This document shows positions 44,095 through 53,164 of a DNA stretch of 64,000 nt, in pieces. Below the pieces are notes generated by a model, which saw only the letters and a list, made by a program, of their open reading frames with translations, made no database searches and was not told the DNA's origin. The position numbers and the translations under genes are program-made. The stretch's first letter is position 1. Each line of letters opens with the position of its first letter. This stretch comes from CAZHFW01 sp964531675. GTDB taxonomy: Bacteria; Planctomycetota; Phycisphaerae; Phycisphaerales; UBA1924. The stretch is taken from assembly GCA_964531675.1 (NCBI GenBank), contig CAZHFW010000019.1, positions 12,455-76,454 of the forward strand, written 5' to 3'.

Positions 44095-45036
44095 ATGGCT
44101 TCTCACAGCCGCGCATCGCTTCCTGTAGTCGTGATCCTGCTGGTCGCGCTCGGCGGCTTCCTTTTCTACGCGATCAACGAGCTCACCGGCGAGATCGCGA
44201 CCAAGTCGCCCCGCACCGAAGAAGTCTCAGGCCCGACCCTGAGCCTGCACGAAGCCGCAGCCCGCGGCGACGTGACCGCCCTCGATCAGGCCTTTGAGAA
44301 GCTCAAGGCCGATCCCAACGCGACCATCCAGGGAGGCGAGAGCTGGCAGTCGGGGATGACCCCGCTCATGTCAGCGGCATACTCCGGCAAGCGCGACGCG
44401 GTCGCCCGCGTGCTCAAGGCCGGAGGCAAGGCCGACCTTCGGAGCAAGGACGGCAAGACCGCCCTCTTCTTCGCCGCAGGCTGGGCTGACGCCGCCACCG
44501 TCAAGACCCTGCTCGACGCCGGCGCTCGTATCGACGCCCGCACCGACGATGGCCTGACCGCCGCGATGATCGCCGCTGCCCGAGGCAAGGCCGAGACCCT
44601 CAAGGCCCTGACCGACGCCGGCGCGAACGTCGCGTTCGTGAACAAGTGGGGCGAGACCGCCCTGATCATGGCCGCCCGCACGGGCGACATCGAGAAGGTC
44701 AAGATCCTCCTGACCGCCGGCGCCCAGCCCGACAGCCGGGACAACACCGGCGCGAGCGCCCTCTGGGTCGCGTGCTCCACCGGCGCGTCCCTCGACGTCG
44801 TCAAGGCCCTGCTCGACGCCAAGGCCGATGTGAAGCTCGCCGACAACGACGGCGTCACGCCCCTCATGCGGGCCGCCGACCGTGGCGATCTCGAACTGGT
44901 CAAGGTCCTGGTCGCGGCCGGCACGCCCAAGGACGCCAAGGACCACCGAGGCTGGACCGCCGAGGCCTGGGCCGACTCCCGCGACGACGAGATCGGCAAG
45001 AGCATCGTGAAGGTCCTCAAGGGCGAGACCAAGTAA
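44095..45036 (+). CDS. Membrane-anchored ankyrin-repeat protein
   Basis: A 313-residue protein. One N-terminal membrane segment (SLPVVVILLVALGGFLFYAI) precedes about seven ankyrin repeats, with typical blocks such as GMTPLMSAAYSGKRDAVARVL, GKTALFFAAGW and GVTPLMRAADRGDLELVKVL. Facing unknown; the repeats probably bind another protein. ATG at 44095 has GGAGG seven bases upstream. Located between the EF-G-like gene and a LysR gene, all plus strand. Confidence 0.85.
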   Translation: MASHSRASLPVVVILLVALGGFLFYAINELTGEIATKSPRTEEVSGPTLSLHEAAARGDVTALDQAFEKLKADPNATIQGGESWQSGMTPLMSAAYSGKRDAVARVLKAGGKADLRSKDGKTALFFAAGWADAATVKTLLDAGARIDARTDDGLTAAMIAAARGKAETLKALTDAGANVAFVNKWGETALIMAARTGDIEKVKILLTAGAQPDSRDNTGASALWVACSTGASLDVVKALLDAKADVKLADNDGVTPLMRAADRGDLELVKVLVAAGTPKDAKDHRGWTAEAWADSRDDEIGKSIVKVLKGETK

Positions 45037-45092
45037 ACGCGTCCAGGCACGCGCCCTCCCGCTCCGAGCCCGCGATCGGATATCGTGATCGC

Positions 45093-46007
45093 GTGGAGCT
45101 CACCCAGCTTCGATACTTCCGCGCCATCGCCCTCGAAGGGCACATGACCCGCGCCGCGCGAAGGCTCGGCGTCACCCAGCCCGCGCTCTCCGCGATGCTC
45201 AAGAAGCTCGAGGCCGAGGTCGGCTCCCCGCTCGTGGATCGCACCGGACGGGGCATCGCCCTCACCGACGCGGGCAAGCTCTTCCTCCAGTACGCCGAGC
45301 AGACCCTGCTGGCCGCCGACGCCGGCGTGACCGCGGTCCGCGAACTGGTCGGCCTCGAACGCGGGTCGATCCGCGTGGGAGGCGGCGCCACCGCGATCAC
45401 CTACCTGCTTCCTCCGGTCATCTCGCGCATCCGCGCCAAGCACCCCAACCTTCGCTTCTACATCCGTGAAGCAGGCTCGGCGCAGGTCGCGGCCAGCGTC
45501 GCGTCGGGCGAACTCGATCTGGGCATCGTCACCCTCCCCATCCGGGGGCCCGCGATCGACGAGCTCTCCACCGTCAAGCTCGTCGCCGACGAACTCAGGC
45601 TCATCACCCCCAAAGGCCACGCGCTCGCCGGCAGCAGCAAGCGCCGCCCCGACTCGTTCCGCTGGTCCGATCTGACAAGCGAGCCCGTCATCGGCTTCGA
45701 GGCGGGCAGCGCCGTGCGCGACGTCATCGATCGCGCCGCCGCCGCCGCGGGCGTGTCCTTGAGCGTGGTCATGGAGCTCCGGTCGATCGAATCCATCAAG
45801 CAGATGGTCGCCGCGGGGATCGGCGTGGGTCTGGTCTCACGCTTTGCGATCGGCCGCGAGAGCCCCTGGGGCGAGGGCCTGGCCTGCCGGGACACGACGC
45901 TTTCGCGCGAACTGGCTCTGGTCAAACGGCGCGACCGTCGTCCTTCCGCCGCGGCGCAGGAGTTCGAGCGCGAACTGATTCGCTCGCTCGCGCCGGCGTC
46001 CCGCTAA
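45093..46007 (+). CDS. LysR-family transcriptional regulator
   Basis: A 304-residue regulator. The N-terminal helix-turn-helix is MTRAARRLGVTQPALSAML, and a type 2 periplasmic-binding-like effector domain follows (RVGGGATAITYLLPPVI, then GELDLGIVTLP). GTG at 45093 (VELTQLRYFR) is the family-type start. Target unknown; the convergent gene at 46019 is not an obvious target. Confidence 0.9.
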   Translation: MELTQLRYFRAIALEGHMTRAARRLGVTQPALSAMLKKLEAEVGSPLVDRTGRGIALTDAGKLFLQYAEQTLLAADAGVTAVRELVGLERGSIRVGGGATAITYLLPPVISRIRAKHPNLRFYIREAGSAQVAASVASGELDLGIVTLPIRGPAIDELSTVKLVADELRLITPKGHALAGSSKRRPDSFRWSDLTSEPVIGFEAGSAVRDVIDRAAAAAGVSLSVVMELRSIESIKQMVAAGIGVGLVSRFAIGRESPWGEGLACRDTTLSRELALVKRRDRRPSAAAQEFERELIRSLAPASR

Positions 46008-46018
46008 AACCTGTCCGC

Positions 46019-47065
46019 TCAAACTTTGCGAAGCTTGGTCACGCGCCCGACTTCCACCCACTCCACGACGAAGATGTTGCCGTCGCGGTCGAAGATCGCC
46101 GAGTGCGGCGCGATGAACTTGCCCGGGATGAACTGATCGCGCGGCTTGTCGCGAAGCCTGAAATCGTTGTCGTCGCCCAGGTGCACGATCACGTTGTCGC
46201 TCCGATCCAGGATCGTCACGCGGGCCGACAGGTCCGGGACCAGCAGCTCATCGGCGCGCTGATCAAAATGGCACGGAGCCTTGAGTTTGTCGGTGACAAA
46301 CCCCGTGTGCCGTCCGTCGAGCGTGAAGTACTGGAGCCGCTTGTTCGAGCGGTCCGCGACGACGAGCCTGGGCTCGGGGAGCCTGGTGTCGATCATCAGG
46401 CCGTGGGGACAGGAGAGCTGCCCGCGTTCCTTGCCTGGCCCGCCGAAGGTTCCGAGGTAGTTGCACTTGTCGTCGAAGCGGTGGATCCAGGACTTGCCAT
46501 ACCCATCGGCGACGAAGAAGTACCCCGCCTTGGGACCCGAAGGGACGACCGCGATGTTGGTCGGGTGGTATTCACCGAGGCTGTTGTAGACGCCCGACTC
46601 GTCGGGGAACTTGAGCGTCCAGACCTTCTCGCCGGTGAGGGTCGTCTTGTCCACGACGCCGCGGGCCTGATCGCACAGATAGAGGAACTCCCCATCGCGC
46701 TCGCGTGAGAGATGCAGGCCGTGAGCGCCGCCCTTGTACTCGCTTCCCCACGAGCGAACGAACTTCCCGTCCGCATCAAAGACGACGACCGCATCAGCCT
46801 TGGGGCTTGACGCGTGAACAGTGTGCTTGATGTAGATGTTCCCCTTGGAGTCTTGCGCGACGCCGTGCGTGTTCCCGAACACGATGTCCGAGGGGGGCGT
46901 CGCCCAATCATGGATGCACTCGTACTGATGCGAGCCCTCCCCCACCACGACCGGACCGAGCCCGGACTTGTTGCTCGTGCGGATCCAAGGCGCGCCCAGC
47001 GCATGGCCCGCCGCCATCGCCGCGCCCGCGGCAACCACCGTCCGACGTGAGATATTTCCGTTCAT
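46019..47065 (-). CDS. Tat-exported NHL/beta-propeller protein
   Basis: A 348-residue exported protein. The N-terminus is a twin-arginine signal (SRRTVVAAGAAMAAGHA). The body has six or so propeller-type repeats (THGVAQDSKGNIYIKHT, ADGKFVRSWGS, RLVVADRSNKRLQYFTLDG, IFDRDGNIFVVEW). ATG at 47065 has AGGAG seven bases upstream. It follows the DUF1501 gene by 22 bases on the same strand, forming a three-gene planctomycete-type operon with 48598-51654. Function unknown. Confidence 0.82.
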   Translation of the reverse strand: MNGNISRRTVVAAGAAMAAGHALGAPWIRTSNKSGLGPVVVGEGSHQYECIHDWATPPSDIVFGNTHGVAQDSKGNIYIKHTVHASSPKADAVVVFDADGKFVRSWGSEYKGGAHGLHLSRERDGEFLYLCDQARGVVDKTTLTGEKVWTLKFPDESGVYNSLGEYHPTNIAVVPSGPKAGYFFVADGYGKSWIHRFDDKCNYLGTFGGPGKERGQLSCPHGLMIDTRLPEPRLVVADRSNKRLQYFTLDGRHTGFVTDKLKAPCHFDQRADELLVPDLSARVTILDRSDNVIVHLGDDNDFRLRDKPRDQFIPGKFIAPHSAIFDRDGNIFVVEWVEVGRVTKLRKV

Positions 47066-47087
47066 CGCAAATCTCCTCGCAAGGCGG

Positions 47088-48572
47088 TTACGCCAGAATG
47101 TCGCGGACGACCTGGCCGTGGACATCGGTGAGCCTGAAGTTGCGTCCCTGGAACTTGTACGTGAGCCTGGTGTGGTCCATCCCGAGCAGGTGAAGGATGG
47201 TCGCCTGCAGATCGTGGACATGCACCGCGTTCTCGGTCGCGCGGTAACCGAGTTCGTCCGTCGAGCCATACGTCATGCCGGGGCGGAGGCCTCCGCCCGC
47301 CATCCAGATCGTGAAGGCGTGCGGGTGGTGATCGCGCCCGAGGAACTTGCTGCCGTTGCGGGCTTCGTTCAGGGGCGTGCGTCCGAACTCGCCTCCCCAG
47401 ATCACCAAAGTGTCCTCGAGCATCCCGCGCTGCTTCAGATCGCGGACCAGCGCCGCAGCGGGCTGATCGCACTCCTTGCAGCGCTTGGGGAGTGCCGTCA
47501 TCAGATCGTCATTGGGGCCTGTCCCATGGCTGTCCCAGCCCCAGTGGTAGAGCTGGACGAAGCGCACGCCGCGTTCGAGAAGCCTGCGCGCCAAGAGGCA
47601 GTTATTCGCAAACGACGTCTTCCCGGGCTCGGTGCCGTACATCGCATGGACCGCCGCGGGCTCTTTGGAAATGTCCATGAGCTCGGGCACGCTGGACTGC
47701 ATGCGATACGCCAGCTCGTACTGGCTGATCCGTGTCGCGATCTCCGGGTCCCCGACGACGCCGAGATTCATGCGGTTCAGATCGCCGATCGCATCGAGCG
47801 ACTCGCGCCGCGCCCGCTCGCTCACGCCGGGCGGGTTGGACACATGAAGCACCGCGTCGCCCTTGGAGCGGAACTGCACGCCCTGATACACCGTGGGCAG
47901 GAATCCGCTCGACCACAGGGCGTTCCCGCCGTCCGGATTGCCTCCCGAGGTCAGCACCACGAATCCGGGCAGGTCCTGATTCTCGCTCCCAAGCCCGTAG
48001 GTCACCCACGAACCCATGCTCGGCCTTCCGACCAGCTGCGATCCGGTGTGCACGAAGAGCTGGGCGGGCGCGTGGTTGAAGTGATCCGTCTGCATCGAGC
48101 GGATGATGGTGATGTCGTCCGCGATCGACGCGATGTTGGGCAAGAGGCTCGAGATCACCGCGCCGCTCTGGCCATGACTCTGGAACGTGTAAGGCGAGCG
48201 CAGCACCTTGGGCGTCCCGCGCGTGAACGCGAACCGCTCGCCCTTGATCACGTCCGCCGGACAGTCCTGCCCATCAAGCTTGTCCAGCAAAGGCTTGTGA
48301 TCGAACAGATCGAGCTGGGACGGCGCCCCCGCCATGTGCATGAAGATCACACGCTTGGCCTTGGGCGCAAAGTGAGGCGGGCGCACGCTCATGGGCCCGA
48401 CTCGGGGATCTTCCGCCCAGGCGCTCTGACCGAGCAGAGCCGCCAGCGCCACCGCGCCCATCCCCGTGCTGCACCGCGTGAAGAACTGCCGCCGCGTGAT
48501 CGCCAGCAGCTCCTCAGGCGTCCGCGCCGTCGGAGCGTGTGTGTGGCACTCGTGCTCTTGGCGATCCATCAC
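47088..48572 (-). CDS. DUF1501 protein, Tat-exported
   Basis: A 494-residue protein of the DUF1501 family of secreted, sulfatase-fold proteins common in planctomycetes. The signal region contains TRRQFFTRC, a twin-arginine motif, then KRVIFMHMAGAPSQLDLFD, the typical opening. Later landmarks are LYHWGWDSHG and IWGGEFGRTP. In planctomycete genomes such genes lie next to DUF1549/DUF1553 genes; here that gene is immediately upstream (25 bases). Function not established. Confidence 0.9.
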   Translation of the reverse strand: MMDRQEHECHTHAPTARTPEELLAITRRQFFTRCSTGMGAVALAALLGQSAWAEDPRVGPMSVRPPHFAPKAKRVIFMHMAGAPSQLDLFDHKPLLDKLDGQDCPADVIKGERFAFTRGTPKVLRSPYTFQSHGQSGAVISSLLPNIASIADDITIIRSMQTDHFNHAPAQLFVHTGSQLVGRPSMGSWVTYGLGSENQDLPGFVVLTSGGNPDGGNALWSSGFLPTVYQGVQFRSKGDAVLHVSNPPGVSERARRESLDAIGDLNRMNLGVVGDPEIATRISQYELAYRMQSSVPELMDISKEPAAVHAMYGTEPGKTSFANNCLLARRLLERGVRFVQLYHWGWDSHGTGPNDDLMTALPKRCKECDQPAAALVRDLKQRGMLEDTLVIWGGEFGRTPLNEARNGSKFLGRDHHPHAFTIWMAGGGLRPGMTYGSTDELGYRATENAVHVHDLQATILHLLGMDHTRLTYKFQGRNFRLTDVHGQVVRDILA

Positions 48573-48597
48573 GCGTCATCCTCGAAAAGCCACGACC

Positions 48598-51500
48598 TCA
48601 GGAGAGATTCAACGCCTCATCCAGATTCAAAAGCACATTCCCCACCATCGTCCAGGCTGCAAGCTCGGACCGCTGCTCGGGCGTGGTCACCCCCGCGACG
48701 ATCGCACCATCCAGTGCGCCGAGCAACTTCTCCACCGCCTCCGACCCGGCCGTCAGTTCGCTCCGCTGCGCCGCCAGATACGCCAGCAATCGCTCGATCT
48801 CGGCCTCCCGGGGCGCCCTCGCGACGCACAGCCTGAACGCGTACGCGAGCCTCTCGCGATCGGTCTTGCCCGCCTCCGGGTCGAGCAGCGCTCGCCTTCC
48901 CAGGCCCGCAGCACACTCAAAGAACGCGGGGTCGTTGAGCGTCGTCAGAGCAGCCAAAGGCGTGTTCGTGCGTGACCGCCTCGTGCACGTCACCTGCCTC
49001 GCGGGCGCGTCGAAGCTCACGAAGCTCGGATAAGGCGTCGCCCGCTTGATGAACGTGTAGATTCCCCGACGGTAGCGATCGCCCCCCGTGCTCTGGCTCC
49101 AGTTGTCCGCGCTGTACGCGTGCCCCCAGATCCCCGGCGGCTGATACGGGAACACGCTCGGCCCGCCGATCCGCTGGACGAGCAGACCCGAGACCCCCAG
49201 CGCCGTGTCGCGGATCGCTTCCGCATCAAGCCTGAACCGAGGCCCACGCGAGATCCACGCGTTGTGCGGATCAATCGCCAGCAGCTCCGCGTTCAGGTTC
49301 GAGCTCTGCCGATACGCCGCGGACGTGACGATCAGCCGGTGGAGAGCCTTCTGGCTCCAGCCCGACTTGACGAAACTCGAGGCCAGGAAATCAAGCAGAG
49401 CCCGATCGCTCGGCTCGCTGGAGCGCGTCCCGAAGTCCTCCTCGGTCTCGACGATGCCCCGCCCGAAGTGCTGGGACCAGATTCGATTGACCGTGACCCG
49501 CGCCGTCAGCGGATTGTCGGGCCGCACGAGCCAGCGGGCCAGGCCCAAACGATTCCGCTCCGCGCCCTCCAACGACGGCAGCACCGCGGGCACATCAGGC
49601 TCAACCGCCTCGCCAGGCGTCAGAAAGCTCCCCCGCACGAAGACGTGCGTCGGCCGTCGCTCGGGAAGCTCCTTCATGATCTCGGTCGTCACACCCGCAT
49701 CGATCGTGCGACGCAGTTCGTCGCGCCGCTTCACCGCCTCAGCACGGCCGGCGTCCTCTTCCTTCAAAGACGCGACGAGCTTGTCCGCCGCCTCAAGCTT
49801 GTTCTTCAGATCCGCCTCGTCAGGCCTGGGAAGCTTGAGCTGGGGAGTCTCGACACCGGTCTCGCCGCTGCCGACGTCCTTGGTCTCCGCGGGTGTGTTG
49901 TTGAAGAACGCCAGAAAGCGGAAGTAGTCCTTCTGCGTGAACGGGTCGTACTTGTGGTCATGGCACTGGGCGCACGCGAGGGTCGTCCCGAGCCAGACCG
50001 TCGCGGTCGTGTTCGTCCGGTCGAGCACCGCCGCGACACGGGCCTCCTCCGGATCCACCCCGCCTTCCTCGTTGACCATCGTGCAGCGGTTGAATCCCGT
50101 CGCGACAAGCTGCGCCGTCGTCGGATTGGGCAGCAGATCCCCCGCGAGCTGCTCGATCGTGAACTGATCGAAAGGCATGTCCTGGTTGATCGCGTTGATC
50201 ACCCAGTCGCGATAGGGCCAGAGCGACCAGCGCTGGTCTTTCTCATACCCGCGCGAGTCCGCGTAGCGTGCCAGATCAAGCCACACGCGCGCCCAACGCT
50301 CGCCATACGCGGGCGACGCCAGAAGCCTGTCCACCACTCGCTCGTACGCGCCGTCCGCCTTGTCGTGCACAAACGCATCGATCTCGCCGATCGTCGGCGG
50401 AAGGCCCGTCAGATCGAGCGTGACCCGCCTGATCAGCGTCTCTCGTGAAGCCTCGGGCGAGGGCTTGAGACCCTTGGACTCCAGGTTCGCCAGCACGAAT
50501 CGATCGAGCGGCCCGCGACACCACGCCTCTTCCCGCACCGCGGGAGGCTTGGGCTCGCGCACCGCGACATACGACCAATGCGTCTCCTCGCGCTCCTCCA
50601 CCACCGGAAGCCTCGCGCCCGCGGCGTCCGCGCCGGTTGACGTCGGCGCCGGAGCATCGCCGGACCACTTGGCCCCCTGGTCGATCCACGCCTTCAGGAT
50701 CTTGATCTGCTCCTCGGGCAACGGCGGCATCTCCAGCGGCATCTGCTGCTCCGCGCCGCCAGGCGACACCCGCTCGATCAGATAGCTCTCCGCCGAGTTC
50801 CCGACCACGATCGCCTCGCCGCCCGTGCCTCCCTGCAAGAGCCCCGCGTGCGTATCGAGTCTGAGCCCGCCGCGCCGCTTCTTGGCGCTGTGGCACGACA
50901 CGCACGACGCTTCCAGAATCGGCCGCACATCGCGATCGAACACGATCACGCCGTCGGCGGGGAACGTGACCTTGGCCACGGTTCCCTTGGGCGCTTCGAC
51001 CAGGGGCCCGCCAAGCGGACCTCCTTTGGAGGCCTCACCTTCAGTCTTGGGCTCGGTCGTCGCGGTGCTCCCGAAGCCTGCGATCTCGCGCCAGGGTCCC
51101 ATCCAGTAATCCGGGCCGTAGGTCAGGTTGCCGCCGAAGTGCCCCGCCACGCCGACCAGGGTCGCTGCGATGATCAACAGCCCGCGATAGCCCGCCCGCA
51201 TCGCGTCCTTCGCGCCCACCGCGCCGATCGCGGCGCACAGCAGCGCGAGCACCGCACACGCCGCCGCCACCACACCCGTCCAACGGTGAATGGTCAACGT
51301 GGTCGACACGCTCTGTGCGTGCTCATACGCCGCGTTGAACCAGCCCGCGGTCGCCGCCACCACCGCGCCGCCCGCGCCCATCACCAGGCATCCCAGCGCC
51401 GCGGGAGAAGACCCGCGGCGGCGCAGCGCCGAGATCGTTTCGAAGATCGCCGCTGCTGCCAAGAGCGCGATCGGGAAGTGGATCACCAGCGGGTGAAGCC

Positions 51501-51654
51501 TTCCGACCGCCCGCTCCACCTGCTCGGCCTTCACCTCACCCAGCGCCGGCCAGGAGAAAGCGATGCCCGCGCTCCAGATGAACGCCGACGCCAACCGCCA
51601 GGCCCGGACCGGAATCGATCGGACCGACCAACTGTTTTCCTGAGGCTCACGCAC
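48598..51654 (-). CDS. DUF2231/cytochrome c/DUF1549/DUF1553 planctomycete protein
   Basis: A 1018-residue protein. The N-terminal part has about four membrane helices and HPLVIHFPIALL, a DUF2231 feature. It is followed by a planctomycete cytochrome-c-like CVSCHSAKK heme site, a stretch ending DQGAKW, then DUF1549 (RFVLANLESKGLKPS, RVTLDLTGLPPT) with a second CAQCHDHKYDPF, and DUF1553 at the C-terminus (ARWLVRPDNPLTARVTVNR). Role unknown. First gene of the three-gene unit with the DUF1501 and propeller proteins. Confidence 0.9.
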   Translation of the reverse strand: MREPQENSWSVRSIPVRAWRLASAFIWSAGIAFSWPALGEVKAEQVERAVGRLHPLVIHFPIALLAAAAIFETISALRRRGSSPAALGCLVMGAGGAVVAATAGWFNAAYEHAQSVSTTLTIHRWTGVVAAACAVLALLCAAIGAVGAKDAMRAGYRGLLIIAATLVGVAGHFGGNLTYGPDYWMGPWREIAGFGSTATTEPKTEGEASKGGPLGGPLVEAPKGTVAKVTFPADGVIVFDRDVRPILEASCVSCHSAKKRRGGLRLDTHAGLLQGGTGGEAIVVGNSAESYLIERVSPGGAEQQMPLEMPPLPEEQIKILKAWIDQGAKWSGDAPAPTSTGADAAGARLPVVEEREETHWSYVAVREPKPPAVREEAWCRGPLDRFVLANLESKGLKPSPEASRETLIRRVTLDLTGLPPTIGEIDAFVHDKADGAYERVVDRLLASPAYGERWARVWLDLARYADSRGYEKDQRWSLWPYRDWVINAINQDMPFDQFTIEQLAGDLLPNPTTAQLVATGFNRCTMVNEEGGVDPEEARVAAVLDRTNTTATVWLGTTLACAQCHDHKYDPFTQKDYFRFLAFFNNTPAETKDVGSGETGVETPQLKLPRPDEADLKNKLEAADKLVASLKEEDAGRAEAVKRRDELRRTIDAGVTTEIMKELPERRPTHVFVRGSFLTPGEAVEPDVPAVLPSLEGAERNRLGLARWLVRPDNPLTARVTVNRIWSQHFGRGIVETEEDFGTRSSEPSDRALLDFLASSFVKSGWSQKALHRLIVTSAAYRQSSNLNAELLAIDPHNAWISRGPRFRLDAEAIRDTALGVSGLLVQRIGGPSVFPYQPPGIWGHAYSADNWSQSTGGDRYRRGIYTFIKRATPYPSFVSFDAPARQVTCTRRSRTNTPLAALTTLNDPAFFECAAGLGRRALLDPEAGKTDRERLAYAFRLCVARAPREAEIERLLAYLAAQRSELTAGSEAVEKLLGALDGAIVAGVTTPEQRSELAAWTMVGNVLLNLDEALNLS

Positions 51655-51732
51655 GCCCCCAAGCTACCCGCACGCGCCGCGTCTTGCCAGCGGCAGCGAC
51701 TGTTCCGGGAATCGCTCGGGACGCCGACCTCG

Positions 51733-51924
51733 CTAGGCCCGTGACGCCCGCGGCATGAGAATCCACAGCGCCAGATACACCAGGATCCCCGGGAAGGCCA
51801 CCGAGCAGATCGACACCAGGACATACAGAATCCGCACCAGCGTCGGGCTCCAGCCCAGCCAGTCGGCCATCCCGCCGCACACGCCCGCGAGCATGCGATG
51901 CTCATTGGAGAGTTTCAGTCCCAT
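51733..51924 (-). CDS. PspC-domain protein
   Basis: A 63-residue membrane protein. The PspC signature LAGVCGGMADWLG near the N-terminus is followed by a hydrophobic segment (LVRILYVLVSICSVAF) and another to the end. PspC domains serve in envelope stress responses. ATG at 51924 is preferred over an upstream TTG at 51963. No pspA is adjacent. Confidence 0.85.
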   Translation of the reverse strand: MGLKLSNEHRMLAGVCGGMADWLGWSPTLVRILYVLVSICSVAFPGILVYLALWILMPRASRA

Positions 51925-51965
51925 GCCTGATTGTTCGGAAGCTCCCCCGCTCGATTCCACCAATG

Positions 51966-51994
51966 AAAAACGCCGGTCGGTTTCCGACCGGCGT
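51966..51994 (-). terminator. Rho-independent terminator
   Basis: A perfect 11-bp stem ACGCCGGTCGG and its complement around TTT, followed on the minus strand by TTTTTC. It ends the Gly/Arg-repeat gene upstream. Confidence 0.9.
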
Positions 51995-52035
51995 CTGACC
52001 CACGATGCGCACTCCTCGCCTTGCGGGCGGAAATC

Positions 52036-53076
52036 TCACATGTTCTCAGGCCCAGCATCCTTCTCAGGGGCCACCGGAGGCTGGTTCGGCTCTTCAGCCG
52101 CGCCCTGCTCCATCGGACGCCCACGCGGGGGACGCCGCTCCTGACGATCGTCACGGCCTGGGCCGCCACGATCCGGGCCGGCTCCGTTGGGGCCGCCCCT
52201 CATGCCGGGACGCCCGCGACCTTCGGGCCCGCCCGGGCCGCCGCGATCCTCACGAGGACCGGGGCCCTGCCCATGCGCCTGCCCACGACCCTCACCACGC
52301 CCCTGCCTACGACCTTCACCAGCGCCGTCCCCGCGACCCGGGCCACGACCCTGGAACTGGCCGCCGCGACGATCATCCGGACCGGCATCACGATTCATGC
52401 CGCGATGGCCATTGTGCTTGCCGTGAGCGCCCTGACCACGACCTTCCGATCCGCGATCAACGTCGCCGCGACCGCCCGGGCCACGATGGTCCTGGGGACC
52501 GCCGTTGAACCGCGGACCATCACCACGGGGCCCGCGCTCGCTGCGGAAGTCCTGACCACCCGGACCGCCCTGCTGGCCGGGACCAAACCCGCGCCCGCCA
52601 CGGCCTTCCGGACCACGACCTTCAAACCCGCGACCCTCGGGTCCACGGCCTTCAAAGCCGCGTTCACGCGGACCGCCACGATCGCCAGCCCACGGGGGCG
52701 GACCATCCGGACGTCCAGCGCCCCGACCCTCAAAGCCGCGACCTTCCGGCCCGCGACCCTGTGGACCGCGTCCGTCGGGGCCACGCCCTTGGGGACCGGG
52801 CCCCTGCCCACGTCCTTCGGGGCCGCGCTCGCGCGGGCCGCCGCGGAGGTCTCCGCGATCGCGCGGACCGCGTCGGTCATCATCAGCACGGCGGTCATCC
52901 GGGCCTCGCGCGGGGCCGCCACGCTCCATGTCGAGCCTCATCTTCTCACGCTCGGGATGGGCCGCATCCGCCGGGGGCACACGACGATCATCGCGATCAT
53001 CCGCTCCGGGCTGAGCCGAAGCCAGCCCCGCCAGCAGCATCAACATCGCCACCGAACGCATCACTTGCCTGGTCAT
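52036..53076 (-). CDS. Secreted Gly/Arg/Pro-rich repeat protein
   Basis: A 346-residue protein. A signal peptide (MRSVAMLMLLAGLASAQ) is followed by almost only Gly, Arg, Pro, Asp, Glu and Gln, in RG-repeats such as GRGPEGRGFEGRG. There is no globular domain, so it is probably intrinsically disordered and exported. ATG at 53076 has AAGGAG five bases upstream and a terminator lies downstream. The opposite strand is also open across most of it, a result of the repeats. Function unknown. Confidence 0.72.
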   Translation of the reverse strand: MTRQVMRSVAMLMLLAGLASAQPGADDRDDRRVPPADAAHPEREKMRLDMERGGPARGPDDRRADDDRRGPRDRGDLRGGPRERGPEGRGQGPGPQGRGPDGRGPQGRGPEGRGFEGRGAGRPDGPPPWAGDRGGPRERGFEGRGPEGRGFEGRGPEGRGGRGFGPGQQGGPGGQDFRSERGPRGDGPRFNGGPQDHRGPGGRGDVDRGSEGRGQGAHGKHNGHRGMNRDAGPDDRRGGQFQGRGPGRGDGAGEGRRQGRGEGRGQAHGQGPGPREDRGGPGGPEGRGRPGMRGGPNGAGPDRGGPGRDDRQERRPPRGRPMEQGAAEEPNQPPVAPEKDAGPENM

Positions 53077-53164
53077 ACAAACTCCTTGCGATACGCGAAT
53101 TCCCTCGCATCGCTCAACGCCGCAGCGTCGCACGTATTGCCCCGCATCGGGATTTCCAGACCCC

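Noticed and set aside
41777..44116. 779-residue open frame opposite the EF-G-like gene
   Set aside because: It is the antisense of a clearly conserved gene; such long shadows are common at this GC content. The same applies to frames opposite yidC, the OPT transporter and glnS.
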